Part shown: in pieces, positions 19,362-32,089 of the stretch | How the letters are laid out: every line of letters starts with the position of its first letter | Numbering within the stretch: position 1 is the stretch's first letter | Source: Rhytidiadelphus loreus | Taxonomy: Eukaryota; Streptophyta; Bryopsida; Hypnales; Hylocomiaceae | Reading direction: 5' to 3' | NCBI GenBank assembly: GCA_947034895.1 | Contig: OX344765.1 | Span: 30,261,001-30,325,000, forward strand | Length of the DNA: 64,000 bases | Program-made: the position numbers and the translations under genes | Notes under the pieces: generated by a model | Databases searched by the model: none | Seen by the model: only the letters and a program-made list of their open reading frames with translations | Told to the model about the DNA's origin: nothing

Positions 19362-22300
19362 ATGGCAATGGCGATGGGAATGCAAGTGGGACTGCAATTC
19401 GAGAAGGCCGTGGTAGCAGGGTTTGTTGCTGGACGGAGCGGAGGAGATGCTGCTAGTCATTCAACTCGTTCTCTTCACTTGGCTGCATCTTCCTCTGTGT
19501 TCTGTGGACGTCTCCAAGCGTCTCCAAGCGGTGGCGGCGGCGGCCTTTCCAGTTAGCGTGAAGCCGCGAGCTTTTGGCAATGTACGCTGCTCCGGCGTTG
19601 CTCCGGCTGGTACGCGTCTTCCTCTGCTGTATATTCATGGGTTTGGGAGTGGGTTGGTAATTTTATAGTTTATTGTCCGGAAATTCTTATCAAGAATACC
19701 AGGGTTTAGGGTTTAAGGTGCGTTCGTGTGAGTTTTTGGCGCTCTCAAAGATACGTAAATTTGAATAATGAAATTCGGTGCATTCGATGCAGTGAATGTT
19801 CACTTGAGGATGATTTATATATTGTTTGTTTTTTCTTGCAGTTGCTAAGCCTTGGAAAACATCTGACTGCCGGCTTGTGCTCGAGGATGGGTCCGTATGG
19901 CGTGGGAAGTCCTTTGGAGCCACTGGCATCCAAGTGGGAGAGATGGTCTTCAACACTTCTTTGACTGGGTATGTCCACTGCACTGATTAATCCTGTTAGT
20001 GTGTGCGACGCAAATTTACCAAAGTCTAAGTATTTTAAATTAGGGCAAGGTGAGATATTTCTGTATTGTTCTAATTTCCATAGGACAAAATCTTTGTAGT
20101 GTCGTTACTTTTGAAGGTGACACTAATTTAGGTGTCACCTATACAATAAATCACTTTGCATATCTTGGTAATTTGCGTTCTGGGAGGGTTGTTCTTCTTT
20201 ATAATGGTTATAAGAAATGAATTTGAACTGGCGTTTCTTTTTTTTTTCATATTTTCAAGGACGAGTTAATGTGGAGAATTTGGTAATGAAGTACGTCGTT
20301 TTTCTGCTCCTTTTGTTACTGAACGGCCCGATGAAAATCATGTTTATGTCTCTATCGAAAAGGAGAGAGACTAAGAAATGTTTGAATAACGTAGGAAGTT
20401 ACGGTGCTTATTGGAAATAAGACATGTGTTACAAGCAATAGTAGCATGTGGTGGTATTCTAAGATTTCCAAATAGGGTTTTTGAAAATTTCAAGCACTGA
20501 GGATTGTGCGACTGAGGATTGTACCAAGGATTATATGGAAAGAAATACATGGAAATTCTACATATCTATTTGCGATAGAGGCACTTGCGATTGCTCACTT
20601 GTTCCAAAATGGCAATCTCGGAAATTCCGTGAAGCAATTGAAATGAGTGGAGAATGACACTGCTATTAGACTTTGGAATGCTGAAGGGTGGTTTACCTTT
20701 GTATTTCAAATCAATTGACCGGTATCAAGAAATCCTGACAGATCCAAGCTACACTGGCGAATTTGTGCTCATGACGCAACCTCATATTGGCAACACAGGG
20801 ATAAACCTTGGTACAAGTTCCAAGTCTTTTTTCCCAATTGTGATTTTGATATACAAGCTCCTTATGTTTGACACAGCATAGTGTGTCAAACTGGCGGTCA
20901 TCAGAGACTCTTCCTGAGTATTTGGAGAAGAGGAATGTTATGGGCATTTGTAAGTATCTTGAGGTCTAAATGTCTTTGTGACAAATTGTGTTGATTGTTT
21001 CTAGTAACACATAGGTGTACGTGATTTACCACAAGCTGTACGCTGAAAGTTTTTTCCTGACTTGCTTCATCCACTCACTCAATGAATGTATTTTCTTTGT
21101 GAATTTTCAAAATACTAGCATTGTAATCTCCTCGTACGCTCATCACTGCTCGCGTTCTGATTGCAGCTGATATCGACACCCAAGCTATAACTAGACGCTT
21201 GTGAGAAGTTGGTAGCTTGGTTGGAGTTCTGACTACGGACAAATCCAAAACTGATGATGATCTAATTGAGATGTCTGAAACCTGGAGTATTGTGGTGAGT
21301 GGTCTTTTTTTGTGAAGTACACATTGTTGCATTTTTCTATCTTCCTACCAGTCAAGGTGAACGTGGCAACATATTTTTCTCTGACCCATCTTAGAAATTT
21401 ATGGTGCTTATATGGCCCTAAACCATCGACCTTTGTTCTTTATTAGGGTAGGATTCATGCTTTTCGATAAGACTTCGTCGTCTTCCATACCCCTATAGAA
21501 GCCGGGTCTGTACAGCAAGTTCTCTTTACTGTTCCTGTCTCGATATGTTGAGTCTGTTAGTATTACGTCATGTTGACAAGGCATGTGGGATGGAGCAGGT
21601 AAGGACTTGATTACCAATGTGAGCTGCAGCGAACCTTATGAATGGAAAGATCAAACTGATGGCGAGTGGGAATTTAGTGCAACTACTCCTGATTCTGACG
21701 CTCAGAAGTTTCACGTAAGTCCTTTAAAACGTCATGTGTGACATGGTGTTGCTGATCAATTCATAGATGATATGGTTCATTAGAACAAAGCGAAATACAT
21801 CTCTCTATTTTCATGTTGATGCACACCGCTGCTGTACTTCTATTAAAACCATCTTTAAAACTTATGGAAGATCATTTCCGATTATCTTTCCTCATTACTG
21901 ATTCTTGTGATGTATTTCAGGTGGTAGCATACGATTTTGGCATAGAGCAGAATATTCTAAAGAGACTGACCTCTTATGGATGCAAAATTACCGTCGTTCC
22001 ATCCATGTTTCCATCTTCAGAAGTATTGAATCTGAAGCCGGATGGTATCCTTTTCAGCAATGGGCCTGGTGACCCTTCGGCCATTTCATACGCTGTCAAG
22101 AGCGTGCAGGACTTGGTTGGCAAGGTTCCGGTGTTCTGAATTTGCATGGGTCATCAGCTACTAGGACAGGCTCTCGGTGGCACGACGTTCAAAATTAAAT
22201 TTGGTCATCATGGTGGAAATCATCCTGTGCGCCACTTGGCCACTGGCCGTGTGGAAATCAGCGCTCAGGTGAATACATTTAACCAATGCTATCTTGAAAC

Positions 22301-23408
22301 TGTTGCAGATGTCTGCTGACTGAGTGCAAGAATGTTGAATAAAAGCATACTTCATAGAGATCTATTCTGGACTATTTAGGTGATTCAAGGTTGACCCGTA
22401 TTATTTTCTGGTGTTCTAACCACGTGAAGACAAATAGCTTGTAGTAGACATGGCCCAAAAAATTCAGAGTAAAGTTAAGAATGCAAGGTAGAGGATACCT
22501 ATTTGGTTCACTTTAACTTATGTAGGGGAAGGTTTGGGGGATGTACAAAGCTGTGGAGAGATCTTGGGTACAAGAGTCAAATCCAATTTTTATCACTATG
22601 TGTGAAATTCTTATGCAATTTTAAGTTGGGCTATTTCCATTTAGAGATTGGTGGCCTTGGACATTGAGCCTAGTCATGCTTATTACGCTTGCTAATACTT
22701 CCAATCAAGTGCATGAATAGACAAGTTGCTGTTGGTAACAGGTTCAGTACGGGAGACTTGATCAGGTCCTATCGGTTTTAGTATCCTCTACATTATGTCC
22801 TTGAGTGGGATTGATTGAACTATTTTTTTTATTCTTTTATTTTTATTAAACTAACTTTGGTTTTACTTGTCACTTGATTTGTATAGAATCACAATTATGC
22901 AGTTGACCCCGACACCCTGCCGGAAGGTGTGAAAGTTTCCCACATCAACTTAAACGATGGTACATGTGCTGGTCTTACGTTTCCTGCTATGAAAGGTCAT
23001 GAGCATCCAGTATCATCCCGAGGCCTCACTTAGTCCCCATGATTCCGATCCAGGTACCACACTCTCAGTCGTTTATGCTTCGGATTTTCTGTACTTGGGT
23101 GTTGATCATAGTTATCATCTGCAGGAGGCATATGGATCTCTTAGTTTTGATCGGGTTTTTACTTGTGTAATTGGTCCAACACAAACCAGTGCAGGACTCA
23201 CGTCCTTTGATATACCTTGATGACAAACTTTATCTTCTTTGTTTGACCTCCTCGTGATGTAAAGTATGGACATGATATTTCTTCTTAGATCTTGCAAAAC
23301 TTTCTTTTTAGTACAGGTTAATATTCTCTCGACATTATTTTGATTTATCTGTGTGCAGCAATTTTTGACTTCGTTGAAATGATGAAGGCGAATAGGCCAA
23401 AAGTTTGA
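19362..23408 (+). pseudogene. CARA: Carbamoyl-phosphate synthase small subunit (plastid type), dead intron-bearing copy
   Basis: The family supplies ammonia from glutamine for arginine and pyrimidine synthesis in plastids. Exon remnants: 19362-19609, 19842-19968, 20722-20810, about 20886-20949, 21167-21294, 21599-21714, 21921-22268, 22887-23053 and 23359-23408. Exon 1 has a transit-peptide-like start. Exon 2 reads [20 protein letters not shown] and NTSLTG, exon 3 [14 protein letters not shown] and [12 protein letters not shown]. Exon 7 carries the amidotransferase domain ([33 protein letters not shown]), exon 8 HNYAVDP and the frameshifted QYHPEAS, exon 9 AIFDFVEMMKANRPKV and a normal TGA. 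Lesions: a 10-bp tandem duplication at 19509-19528 shifts the transit-peptide frame; the exon 3 acceptor reads CG instead of AG (20720-20721); the segment between NLG and SNWR is missing; TGA at 21202; TGA at 22137, two codons before the catalytic Cys; an extra G at 22996-22997; and a phase mismatch at 21294/21599. Retained introns mean a genomic duplicate, not a processed copy. Confidence 0.95.
20872..20895. repeat. Perfect hairpin at the exon-loss point of the CARA copy
   Basis: TTTGACACA and TGTGTCAAA form 9-bp arms around a six-base loop GCATAG. The structure sits just where the coding segment expected between NLG and SNWRSSETLPEY is missing. Confidence 0.7.
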
Positions 23409-26347
23409 AACGAATCACTTTTGTGCGAAAATGAGAAATTGGGCGAATATCTACCCTCTTAAAAAGGCTTGTTCTGTTAAAAGGAGAGGTGTAACTTTCA
23501 GCTTGGAACTTTCCCCTGTTTGAGTGGTGGGGTAGTATTTAGGTAGTGACTAAAGAAAAGGAGATTGCAATAAGAGAAAGGTGCGTATACCTATTCGTCC
23601 AATTCTGAAAACGAAGGACAGGCTCTGGTTGTTCATGATCACATTCACTGCTTGAATGATCATGTTAGATGCTGAGATTAACCTTAGTACGTGTATGATG
23701 TTGTCCCTGCACAGCTCAAATAGTTACATATTATGTAATTCCATTACACTTGAAAATTGTCGTTTGAATAGACCCTTATTCTGAGGAATTTTGGTGAACT
23801 CCATAATACATCAAATATATCTATTCCCTTTCCTGTAATACATGTGATCCCGAGCCCTCAAAAACTGAAACAACTTCACTGATGACAGATCTGATTACTC
23901 CCTCGGTGTCTCAAAAGTGAAAGTGACCAATATTTGGAATCAAGTGCAGTATGTCATGTTTGTAAGACACTGATTGATGTAAGGTTTCACAGTTGTTGGT
24001 AAAACTTTGATTGGTCCAACTGGACTGATTGTTTTTCTAATTGCCACTGTTCCTTAATAAATAATAAATAATAAACAAACTTTGATCGGTCCTTTTGCAT
24101 GAGGTGAAGCACTCTGAACCTAATGTCTTGCTTATTTGTCATGGCACTAGGTTATCTACACCTAAAATTGAGCATAGTTCTTGTTATTCTGTTTTTGTTG
24201 AATCTCAATAGTAGATTCTCAATTTCTCTTGGAACATACTTTTTTGGACACTGAATGATTTAAGTTGTGAATTTTCAAAGTGCTGCAATCATAATCAATC
24301 CTTGTCTCTACACCAAATCCTTCGTTCTGCATACTTAAAAAATCTCTACTTGAAATTCATTGAGTTTTTTTTAGCAGAAATCCTGTCTATCCACAGTTAC
24401 TCTGCTTACTTCAATCCCTACTTGAAATTAATCATGCTGTTTTTGGTAGAAATCACGTCTTTTAATTAGTAGAAATGATGAGTTGGATTGTCTGGTTTGG
24501 AACCTGGTTGGGAAGGACATGGTTCCCCCAAGTGTGTAGAAATCTCATAATGGGAAAGCCTCATGAGAGCCCCTCACTTAACTTAAATTTGTCTGTAACA
24601 AATCATGTTCACTTGTTTTGAGAAAAGTGTGGTGTTTGATTAGGCTACTGTCATACTAGATCTGTGAGCACTGTGCAAACTTAAGATAATATGGTTGACA
24701 TACATATGTGTGAGAGTCCATCCCTGACTAAATCAGCTAGTGTGGAAAATTGAATGCCACCAAATCAGAATCCATTTTGTACCCAGCGGCACACAAGTTC
24801 GTCTGCTGCAGAGCATTGTCAGAATATTATTTTGTGGATTATCCTTGGAATGATACAAAGAAAAAAAAAGGGTCCAGAGTGGGGGAATCATATTTTTCCT
24901 TGCACCTGAACAACTAATACTACTGTAGAAGATTTTCCCAACAATGCCACTTAAAATAGTTTATGTACGCACAGGTCTGTCTGTTTTACAGACACCATAC
25001 TGCAGGTGATTTAGTAGCACTGACTGATCATTTCACAAGCAGTTCAGTTACGATGATTCAACAGAGCCGAATATAAGCTTACAAAAACAGACACCAAGGG
25101 ACGCTTTACACCTAGAAGCCATATGCCCAAATTTCTGCCTTTTGTTCAATCACAAGTGAGGATTTTTGGATACAACAAACTGGCTCAGCCTCTTGAGTGT
25201 ACCTTAAAGCATCCCTAACTCCAAACCATGTCAATCATTTGCTGTAAGTTACTTTAAGCTTACAAATCCTTCTGACTCCATCATCGCAATGCAATTGGAG
25301 GTAGTGAGTTTGCTGAGTGATCAATATTCTAATCATCGTTAGAAGCAGCGAGCAGTCGAGCACTGCAGGTCAGGCGGTGGTTCACTGAATTTTCACTATG
25401 ATAGAGCTGATGATACTGTAATCAATCCAGTTGAACTGAAGTGAGATGATTTCAAGATCATGTGGAAGCTATGCTAAGTTTAGCTTCGCTTAGCTTTGTT
25501 TCAGTTGTGCATTCGAGGTCTCGAATTCTGAAATCGGTCGCACTGGAACAAGATAATTCGCATGATGTAAGAGTGGCCCCTTTTTATGACACTGGAGGAC
25601 TGGCGGGGAGGGGGATATAAGTTTGAAGTGCAGATGGCAATCATCGGACTCATCATTGTTGCACACGGCTCTGGCTCCCACTTTTCTGTCATTAAGGTAT
25701 CTTAACAATCAGCCTCAAAAAAGCAACACTTCAAACTACTCAGAAGAAGCTGGTGAGATGCCACATGGGATATCAACGTTGACAGGACTTTAAACGGCTT
25801 GGAACAACAACGATGGAAAAGTGGACGATGATGATGGATGGGTTTGAGGGATCCTATTGAGAGCATCACCAATTTTAATTTTTTCCCCCGAAGAGAGCGG
25901 TGTGAATGAAAAGGAAAAGAGGGAGAGAGAGAATCACCAATTCACCATCACCCAAGTCCTCGCCAAGTAATCACCCCGACCAATCAGTTGAGGCATGTTG
26001 TTTTCAGGCCACACGCTAGCTTGTGGAACAATCATGTTTTCAAGCCAAAATGCCTACTTGCCTTGCAAATTGGATGAGATCTTAACAAGTTCATTTGTTT
26101 TTCAAGCCTGTTGGCCATGCTCTCATAGAAATAAAGAATACACTCATTCATTCAAAATATAACATAGTTCCCTAGGTTTTATGCGCCAAGGAGGCGCGGT
26201 TTCGCCGCTCCTCTTGAACGCTTTTTTGTGCTTTATTCTCACCATGTTGCTTGCTTCTGTTTTGCTTAGACTGTTTTCAGCTGGGCCTTGTATTTTATAT
26301 TCTTTTTGTAGTAAAGGGTTCTCTTTATTTGTGTAAAAAAAAAACAT
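23409..26347. other. Intergenic, no gene seen
   Basis: No recognised coding motif on either strand. A short TAAA/AATA-type microsatellite lies near 24055-24076. Open stretches at 25490-25708 and 26144-26422 are short and carry no motif. Confidence 0.45.
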
Positions 26348-26560
26348 AACATTGTTTACCAATGAGCCAAAGGTCCCTTTTGCATCCTTGAAAAGGACAC
26401 CCCCCCCTTTACAATTAACCAAATTGTCTTACATGGCTCCTCAACAAAATCTAATCCTTGCATTAATTGATATCTCCCTTCCATGCATATGTAGAAGCAT
26501 AATACCTTCCCAACATGGGGAAGATTGTTGCCTAGTTATGAAGTTGGGGGATTTTTTGGG
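26348..26560 (+). repeat. Dispersed repeat, related to 32090-32626
   Basis: It starts AACATTGTTTACCAATGAG and continues through AAATTGTCTT and CATTAATTGATA. It ends with ATAATACCTTCCCAACATGG and GTTGCCTAG. The copy at 32.1 kb has the same blocks in the same order but is longer, with about 250 bp between the first blocks and a 66-bp insertion near the end. Confidence 0.65.
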
Positions 26561-27075
26561 TTGACTACTTCAATAATATGTTTCTTCCTTTTAGAATTAA
26601 GTAGATAATAGGTAGGCACTTTACTTTGTCAAATTGAATTTCTACCTTTGGTCATTAGTCATCACAAGTATTGGCCCATCAATTGATGCCACGTGGAAAT
26701 TTTGGTAAAATTTTGCTATTGTCACACATCAATGTCATAAAGTACAACAAAAGCATAAGCTAATAAATAAGGGATTTTGTTAAAATGGCGATATTCCACA
26801 CGCCATTTTCAGACCGCATAGTCTAAATCACAAAAGTGCCATCTAGAACAAGTATAGATTTCAAACCACACAATCTAAACTATAAAAGTGTCATTTAGGA
26901 TACGTGTAGATTTCATACTACTTGGTCTAAACCGTATAAGAAAAAATTTAAATTTGTTAGACTGTAATTGACTCATTTTTCCAACCTCAAATACAACAAA
27001 TTGCTTTGCAAATTGCCTTGTAGTAGTTTCCACTATGAGCTTACTAGTCCATTGCTTAGAACCCGAATGTTGCAT

Positions 27076-27300
27076 TTAACCCCTAAATGCCTAAACTGCG
27101 TTTTTTGGCAACATGGTGATTTTTGGCAACTTGCTACGAATGTTTTTTGTTTTTTTCTTTGAAATTTTCATACAAAATGTGCCTATGGAGTAGCTTTAAG
27201 TTGCAACAATTTTCATAACTTTTGCCTACATGGTTAAAAAATTATTGCATGATATGTAATTTTTAATGCTCAATGGGCAATTCGGGCAACTCCAAAAAAA
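27076..27300 (+). mobile_element. TTAA-family terminus (partial copy)
   Basis: It begins TTAACCCCTAAATGCC and is clearly related, over about 200 bp, to the copy starting at 41360. Shared blocks are GTAGCTTTAAG, CATAACTTTTG and TTATTGCATGATATGTAAT. The same arm in inverse orientation ends the element at 45129-45967. The other end is not visible. Confidence 0.6.
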
Positions 27301-27330
27301 TCACTTTCTTCAAAAATAAAAATTTGAACT

Positions 27331-27364
<34 letters not shown>

Positions 27365-29480
27365 AGTACAGATCAATTCACTACACCCTTTATCAGGCAA
27401 TTTCTAGAAGTACGATAACCATCCACCCAAGTCATTGAAGCATATTTTATCAATATGGCAATTAAATAAATTGCAAGAGTAAGATCAATTCAGTTGGAAT
27501 AGAACACTACAACTTAGTGCTAAGTATAAAATGCCTTGTGTAACCATCCGGGAGGGAGGGTGGGAGCAACACATGCTGCCACTCCAGATCATAAGATGAA
27601 ACTTCTACACTCATGTTGTGTGAACAACGTGATCGGATTGTGGACCCATCGACGAGACAAATGGAATCAAATGGAGAAGCCAGCATCGTTACTGCGATAT
27701 GGTCGTATTACACAGCTTACCCAACTGTAGCTACTGAGTTGTATAGGACAATTCACTTTACAGAACCAGCTACTAAATTCTCAACACTGTACACACATAT
27801 CAAGTACTAACACGATAGAAGAGTTTGAAAAAAAGGATCGCCTTGAATTTTTTCCAAGAAACCTGGAGGGATTGCTCCTCACCTACGCCCATGCACAACC
27901 AACACACAAACAAGTGTCAGTGTGCATACGTGAGGTGTCAATGGAGCAATCCAGTTGTTATTCATGTCACCTGTGTCAAGCAAAAACAAACAAGGCAAAG
28001 CAAAAAAATGCCCATGACTAGAGAAAACATATATCTCAGTCAGCAAGCTGGCTCAATGCCACTCTCTCTGTTAACCTGTTCTTGAGGTGGTTGGCCCGTC
28101 TGTGTCCCCTGATGTGCATCTTGAGTTGCCGCCATCCCTTCCCCGGACTCAGTCCACGCACCAACAAAGCACTCACAGCGTTAAGTATACACACTCTGGT
28201 CCTCAGAAATTTTGTAGAAGAAGTTTGAAAAAAAAACCGAGCGCCTCTGGAACTGTGCATACCTGGCTTGCTACAGTGTAGCTTATGGAGAAGGCTAGTG
28301 GAAGAGCTTCCAAGAAGGTACCAACTTTAGCTATGATTATGGGCACATGAAGCTTAGACTCGTCCATCTGTGGACTTGCTATTGGTTGCTCAGACGTGAG
28401 CTGGTGTACTGTGTTGTAGGGTGGGATAATGTCAGCATGCTCATTGGGGTACCAATGAAAACAACAGGAATCATTAGGCAAGGCGGGGTGTCAAACCCGG
28501 GTTTACAGCTTTAGGGTATTACAGTACTTCTTACTGTTGTATTCCGCTTGCTGTAGGGTGTGCCACATAGTTGCTATAACATGGCAATAGCCTTATTAAA
28601 AATTTAAACACACCTTTGGTGGTTTTTAGAACAAACTTGAAGTAAGGAGAGGGAGGGAGAGAGGGAGAGAGAGAGAGAGAGAGAAGACAGTAACTAGACA
28701 TCCCTTTTCAGGGCACTTTCTGAATAGTTCAAGCTGACGAAAAAATACCACTGGCCCTTCACAAAACGATATGCCAATATCCTTCGACAGTGCGTCTTAT
28801 CAGGACATGCATGCGTGTGCTTCAATCGGCAAAGTAACAATGCCTGAGCCACAGACTGTAAGAATCATTCTTAAAGCAAGTATCGACCAATCCGTAAAAC
28901 CCATTCAACTGTAGCCACTCCGTATCGATCAAGCATATTCACCAGCCCATATTCATTAATTCAAAAAAATTATACCATTGTAACCAGACCATTTGAGCCA
29001 CATAAATTTGTTAAGGTATATAAAAAGATATACACATAGACAGAAATGACATCCTGGAACGATGACGTCCGAGGACCTAGGAATTTTTTGGAAAAGTATC
29101 AGAAGCAACTTCCGATGCCCAATTCAAGGGGGAATAATCTCACCTGCGCCCATGCATCCCAACATACAATTAGTTTGTCAGTATACGTACGCGAGGTGTC
29201 TTCAATTAAACCCCAGTTGTTATTCTTTGCGTGAATTGAACAAAACAAAGCATTATGCTGAAAAAAACTTTTTTATACATACAACATTCTTGACAAACCA
29301 AAACCTGTCCAGTGCTTGTATTATCGTCCGTCATGGTGGTAAACAAGTGCCGGTCTGCAATTGACACACTTTCAAACTCCTTCAGCACACGGCAGTGACT
29401 AGCTTCGGAGCGACTAGAGATGCAGCATCCGTAAAAAATCACCCAGCAGGGACAGTAAGGGCCAGAGCAACTCAAACTGA
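27301..29480 (+). repeat. Diverged tandem duplication of about 1.3 kb with GA tracts
   Basis: Two units follow each other. Each begins with a GA microsatellite (27332-27362 and 28646-28684). About 550 and 500 bp later each carries a matching block with ACCT[A/G]CGCCCATGCA, TGTCAGT, ATACGT, CGAGGTGTC or TGAGGTGTC, and CAGTTGTTATTC. The block offset (about 1,260 bp) agrees with the offset of the GA tracts (about 1,310 bp). No open frame survives in both units, so the unit is probably not a gene. Confidence 0.6.
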
Positions 29481-30049
29481 TTAGCTAGCTGTACGATGTT
29501 ACCCAGAAGTATAAACCCAAGTTTATACAAGCCCTAACCCAAAGATCAAATACCTTTAAAGAAAAAATTGGGAGGGAAGGGGGACCGGATAACCGTTACT
29601 GTAGCTGCTTTACACCATGATGGAAAGAACGGTTGAGTCACTAAACCCAACCTGTAAAATGATCACAACAGCAATCGTGGAGGTCCACCATGGCACTGGT
29701 CATTGCGGTACGTCACTCATGGAAATGAGTTCAATGTACCAGTATAAAGCACATAAAGAGAACACCAAAAAAGGATCAATGCTTGGTGTATTTGGGCTGG
29801 ACAGGTGGTAAGGGAGGAGGGTGGGTACCTAATCCACAAGGAACCAACTCAAATGTACGACCCAGTGTAAGTTGAAATTTCTTTCCGGCCGTTTCCAGAG
29901 GCTCGGTTAATTAATTAAAGTCTGAAAGTAAGATCAGATGCAAAGTAGTCAGGATAAAAGTGATTAATCCATGACCACACAGTTTTTATTGTCAAAAAAG
30001 CTGAGACAGTAGTCCAAAATACAATCTAGGCATTCTAGTCGTATTTTTT

Positions 30050-30054
30050 GGAGA

Positions 30055-30096
<42 letters not shown>
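30050..30096 (+). repeat. GA microsatellite
   Basis: A nearly pure GA run of about 47 bp. It lies about 1.4 kb after the GA tract at 28646, but I could not confirm that its flanks belong to the same tandem unit. Confidence 0.9.
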
Positions 30097-30097
<1 letters not shown>

Positions 30098-32089
30098 TAT
30101 GGAATTTCTACTCTAAAGTGAACTTTGAAATCCTTTATTTAACTCGATTTTCAATATTTGTGAAAAACAATAAAAACATTGGATATAGATTCTTTTTTAT
30201 TACAACATTACAACCATTGGGATTGGAATTTTTCAAATCCAAAACTAAATTCTTAACAATTTAGTATTTAAAATCATACTCTACCTCTTTCTACTTACTT
30301 TTCTTTTCAAGTATGAATATGAAACATTTTTTGTTGAAATTTTTTATATATTTTTTCAAATCATGTCTTCAATATATATATATATATTATAGAGGGTAAC
30401 AAGTTCTAGAATTTATACATTTTTGTGTAAAAGTTTGAAAGATGAAATTTAACTATCTGGAAAGAGTTGAAAATATTTCTTTTTTAAATCCAAGCGACAA
30501 GATCTTGCAATTGGTAAGGTTTCTTATTCTAAAATTTTAGGAGGGTGTATTCTAACAAGTTAACTAAAAGGATCCTATGGTTGGATTTGTTAATGAATAA
30601 ACATAGATGAAGATTTTAGCCTTGCTTTGGGCTTTGGGCTTTGAAGCAATTTTGGGCCTAAAAACACCTTCTATCATTTAGGAGATAATAGTATAGATAT
30701 TAGAGTAGTTGATGGTGCATACTACATGGTGGAATTTTTATGTTGATGTGAGAGAGAATGTCAAGATCCCATCAACAACTAAAGCTCTTGACCATTTATT
30801 ATAGATACCAATGTATTTAAGATATCAATTTAAAAGTGTTTGATCATATATGGTTGATTTGAAATTTCAGGCTTTTATTTTGTTATGGGCAATTAAACTT
30901 TTTTGACCATTTAAGAAAAATTATAGGTAGTTTTGAAGGTTGAATAATGAAATCTTTTATTTTTCACCAAAAAGGTAAATATTTGATTTTTGAGAGGTCC
31001 TCAAACACATATATGTACCATCAGTGAAGAACAAAGCTTGTCAATTTTAATTAATTTTCCAATTTTGAACAAAGTTTGCCAATTTCACTTGATTTGAGAT
31101 CTAAAAAATTGTACATATATCTATTTGCTTTTGAAAATGGTCCCATAGGAAAGAGTAAAGTGTATTCATGATTTTCACCATTGAAAATTGAAACATGCAA
31201 ATGTTGATTTGGAGTCATTTGTGATTTCTACTTATAAAAAAATTTGCATTTCAAAAATTTCAAGATGGATTGTGTAATGAGTTTGATAACTCTTCATTTA
31301 ACTTAAGGTTTTGTAAGTGCATTTTTGTGTGCTAACACTATTTTTAGTTGTTCATATCACCTCCAATCTCCTAAAACTTTCATATGCAAGTTTTTCAAAC
31401 ATTTTGAGGAAGGATATCATTCTAAAAATAGGATAATTACATTTCACTTGTTATAATCTCACAAATCCTATGCAATTTTACACTCAAAATTAAAATACAT
31501 CCTAAAAAGCAAGTTCTTTAAACATTTATATGGTTAGATTTTGAAGGAGAAAAAAAACTTGCTTCATTGGGAATTACTATAAGACCATGTTCTCTTTTCA
31601 TCATGAAAAACACACTTCAAAAGGCTTCGACATATAGGGGTTAATGGAGTTTTTATTATAGTAAATTGAAATTATTCCAAGGTAATCCAACTCATTTGTG
31701 TTCATTTAATGAATTTATTAATTTTTATTCTTTCATTGTAAAAATTAACATAAAGTCTTTGATTAGTGATTTGTGAACATAATAAATGCAAGTGAAATTC
31801 TAATTTATAGAGAAAGAACAAATTTTTATTCAAATTCAAAATTTATCATCTTTAGATTCCTACATGTGTTCCTAAAGTACTCCAAAACCATTTACAATTC
31901 ATGACTCATTTTATCAATCTCCCACCAATCACCAATTAGCTCATATTGAATTCAAAGTAGTTAAGATTTTGTTTATTTTACAAGAAATTGAGAATTGTTA
32001 AAGAAAAAACATAATAAACTCTAGGTTAGAGTAATAAAGTATGATTAACATTCCAGTTACTTCCATAGCTCCAAACATTACATTACACA
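30097..32089. other. AT-rich repeat desert with a decayed TTAA-family piece
   Basis: No gene. The part at about 30120-30400 resembles the interior of the TTAA-ended family (CCATTGGGATTGG, ACTTACTTTTCTTTTC, GAATATGAAA) in the minus orientation. The rest is AT-rich sequence without recognisable structure. Confidence 0.4.

Noticed and set aside
20654..20881. 75-codon ORF as an independent small gene
   Set aside because: It is exon 3 of the CARA copy read together with its flanking introns.
19362..23408. Functional CARA gene with unusual splicing
   Set aside because: Two in-frame stops inside conserved exons, a frameshift in exon 8 and a missing conserved segment cannot all be spliced around while keeping the glutaminase domain.
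28482..28510. tRNA-like GGTGTCAAACCCGGG
   Set aside because: It resembles a T-arm but no acceptor, D-arm or anticodon stem could be placed around it.
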